Below, one piece after another: positions 63,092 through 64,000 of a DNA stretch of 64,000 nt. The stretch's first letter is position 1; each line of letters begins with the position of its first letter. The DNA lies in the NCBI RefSeq assembly GCF_003339865.1, contig NZ_QPKV01000002.1, forward strand, positions 310,001-374,000, read 5' to 3'. The DNA is from Pedobacter chinensis. Lineage in GTDB: Bacteria > Bacteroidota > Bacteroidia > Sphingobacteriales > Sphingobacteriaceae. The notes beneath the pieces were generated by a model that saw nothing but the letters and a program-made list of their open reading frames with translations, was not told where the DNA came from and did not search any database. The translations under genes and the position numbers were made by a program.

Positions 63092-64000
63092 TTATTCTGA
63101 TTTCAGTACCAGAACAGATCTGCCGCTTACCTTTAAATTTTCAGCAGCTGCATACAGCTCCAATTCATTTTTAGAAATCTCTCCGCTGGCAGTATCTAAA
63201 ATCTTTCTCCATTTATTACCATAATCTGCTTTAGGGAGTTTATAATTCAACTCCTCATAGTGTGCATTAAAAATAATGAAGAAGTGGTTGTCCAAAATAT
63301 CCTCACCCATTGGTCCTTTGCTTTGAATGCCTTCGCCATGAAAATAAATGCCAATTGAGCGGGCAAAATCTTTTTCCCAATTATGGCGCTTCATTGGGTT
63401 GCCATCTGGCGTAAACCAGGCGATGTCCTTAATCCCATCTTCGCCAACTTCCTGGCCATTAAACCATTTCCTTCTCCTTAAACTAGGATGGTTCAATCGC
63501 AACTGAATCAGTTCTCTTGTAAAATTCAGCAAAGATTGATCTGCAGATTCCCAATTTAACCACGAAAGTTCGTTATCCTGGCAATAGGTGTTATTGTTTC
63601 CAAACTGCGTTTTACCAATTTCATCACCTGAAACCAACATTGGTATTCCTTGTGATAAAAATAAAGTGGCCAAAAAATTGCGTTTTTGCTGCATACGCAG
63701 ATTATTAATTTCCTGATCATCAGTTTCTCCTTCAACTCCGCAATTCCATGATTTGTTATGGTCTTCGCCATCTGTATTGTCATCAAGGTTAGCTTCATTA
63801 TGCTTATGGTTGTAGGAAACCAGATCATGAAGCGTGAAACCATCATGTGCGGTAATAAAGTTAATGCTGGCCGTTGGTCTGCGGTAATCTTCCTCATACA
63901 AATCAGGACTGCCTAAAAATCGCTGCGCAAATTCGCCCAGCATATTTGGATTGCCACGCCAGTAATCACGCATCACATCGCGATACATCCCATTCCATTC
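63092..64000 (-). CDS. glgX: Glycogen debranching enzyme GlgX (GH13), C-terminal part
   Basis: The C-terminal 302 residues of a GH13 isoamylase/GlgX-type enzyme; the gene continues beyond the right edge (reading EWNG-MYRDVMRDYWRG at the boundary). Visible are the FITAHDGFTLHDLVSYN block with the catalytic-site His-Asp pair, the KRNFLATLFLSQGIPMLVSGDEIG strand, and the C-terminal all-beta domain (LDTASGEI, VSGRSVLVLKSE). It hydrolyses alpha-1,6 branch points of glycogen or limit dextrin in the cytoplasm. The missing N-terminus should contain the CBM48 and the first half of the barrel. Confidence 0.93.
   Translation of the reverse strand, partial: EWNGMYRDVMRDYWRGNPNMLGEFAQRFLGSPDLYEEDYRRPTASINFITAHDGFTLHDLVSYNHKHNEANLDDNTDGEDHNKSWNCGVEGETDDQEINNLRMQQKRNFLATLFLSQGIPMLVSGDEIGKTQFGNNNTYCQDNELSWLNWESADQSLLNFTRELIQLRLNHPSLRRRKWFNGQEVGEDGIKDIAWFTPDGNPMKRHNWEKDFARSIGIYFHGEGIQSKGPMGEDILDNHFFIIFNAHYEELNYKLPKADYGNKWRKILDTASGEISKNELELYAAAENLKVSGRSVLVLKSE

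Noticed and set aside
1..64000. CRISPR array, rRNA, tRNA or prophage
   Set aside because: I saw no regularly spaced repeats, no conserved rRNA or tRNA segments, and only one phage-like remnant.

Overview
The window looks like a chromosome segment of a Bacteroidota species from the Sphingobacteriaceae, most like Pedobacter. Supporting signs are low-GC coding DNA, tandem SusC/SusD pairs, secreted glycosidases in long operons, Bacteroidota-type promoter boxes (-7 TAnnTTTG, -33 TTTG) and weak Shine-Dalgarno sites. The genus is inferred from gene style, not from a marker gene. I saw no rRNA, tRNA, CRISPR array or intact insertion sequence.

1-25.7 kb: a large polysaccharide utilisation locus (PUL) on the minus strand. 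Reading in transcription order from about 24.25 kb: susC-susD, a second susC-susD, a tandem hairpin, GH2 beta-glucuronidase-like, GH10, GH3, GH2 with malectin domain, GH2, alginate-lyase-fold lyase, GH88 and GH18. A divergent LacI-type regulator (24.7 kb) has a 20-bp perfect palindrome just before its start. The enzymes point to an unsulfated, uronic-acid-rich beta-glycan. The lyase would make unsaturated ends, GH88 would remove them, and GH2, GH3 and GH10 would finish the chain.

25.7-33.5 kb: an MFS exporter and divergent MarR regulator with two near-identical promoter/operator modules, an MBL-fold nuclease-like protein, aquaporin Z, a glutathione peroxidase, topoisomerase I and a conserved hypothetical gene. 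A cloverleaf-like repeat lies before the last of these.

34-44.3 kb: a giant alpha-2-macroglobulin with an intact thioester motif, followed by penicillin-binding protein 1C. Palindromic repeats lie between them, with a 26-bp direct repeat that carries the pbpC start codon. Convergent to these is a two-gene operon of a YhhN/TMEM86 lysoplasmalogenase-like protein and an alkylglycerol-monooxygenase-like membrane hydroxylase, a plausible ether-lipid module.

44.7-51.9 kb: the most interesting unit. A single-domain response regulator, membrane HEAT-repeat protein, processive GT2 synthase, TPR plus YaiO-type outer-membrane barrel, and a DUF4838 glycosidase-like protein are tightly coupled. The layout matches synthase-dependent exopolysaccharide secretion (as in Pga or Bcs), but with a response regulator and no visible c-di-GMP element.

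51.9-64 kb: accessory and housekeeping genes. These are small NTF2-like and hypothetical proteins, a soluble GAF histidine kinase with a coupled small ORF, a MITE-like element, a GH125/GH76 alpha-mannan pair, a DUF1624 membrane acetyltransferase-like protein, a broken BRO-N gene, a Dabb protein and LigD. Around LigD are two DUF3606 mini-proteins and one frameshifted small gene. The window ends inside a glycogen debranching enzyme (glgX).
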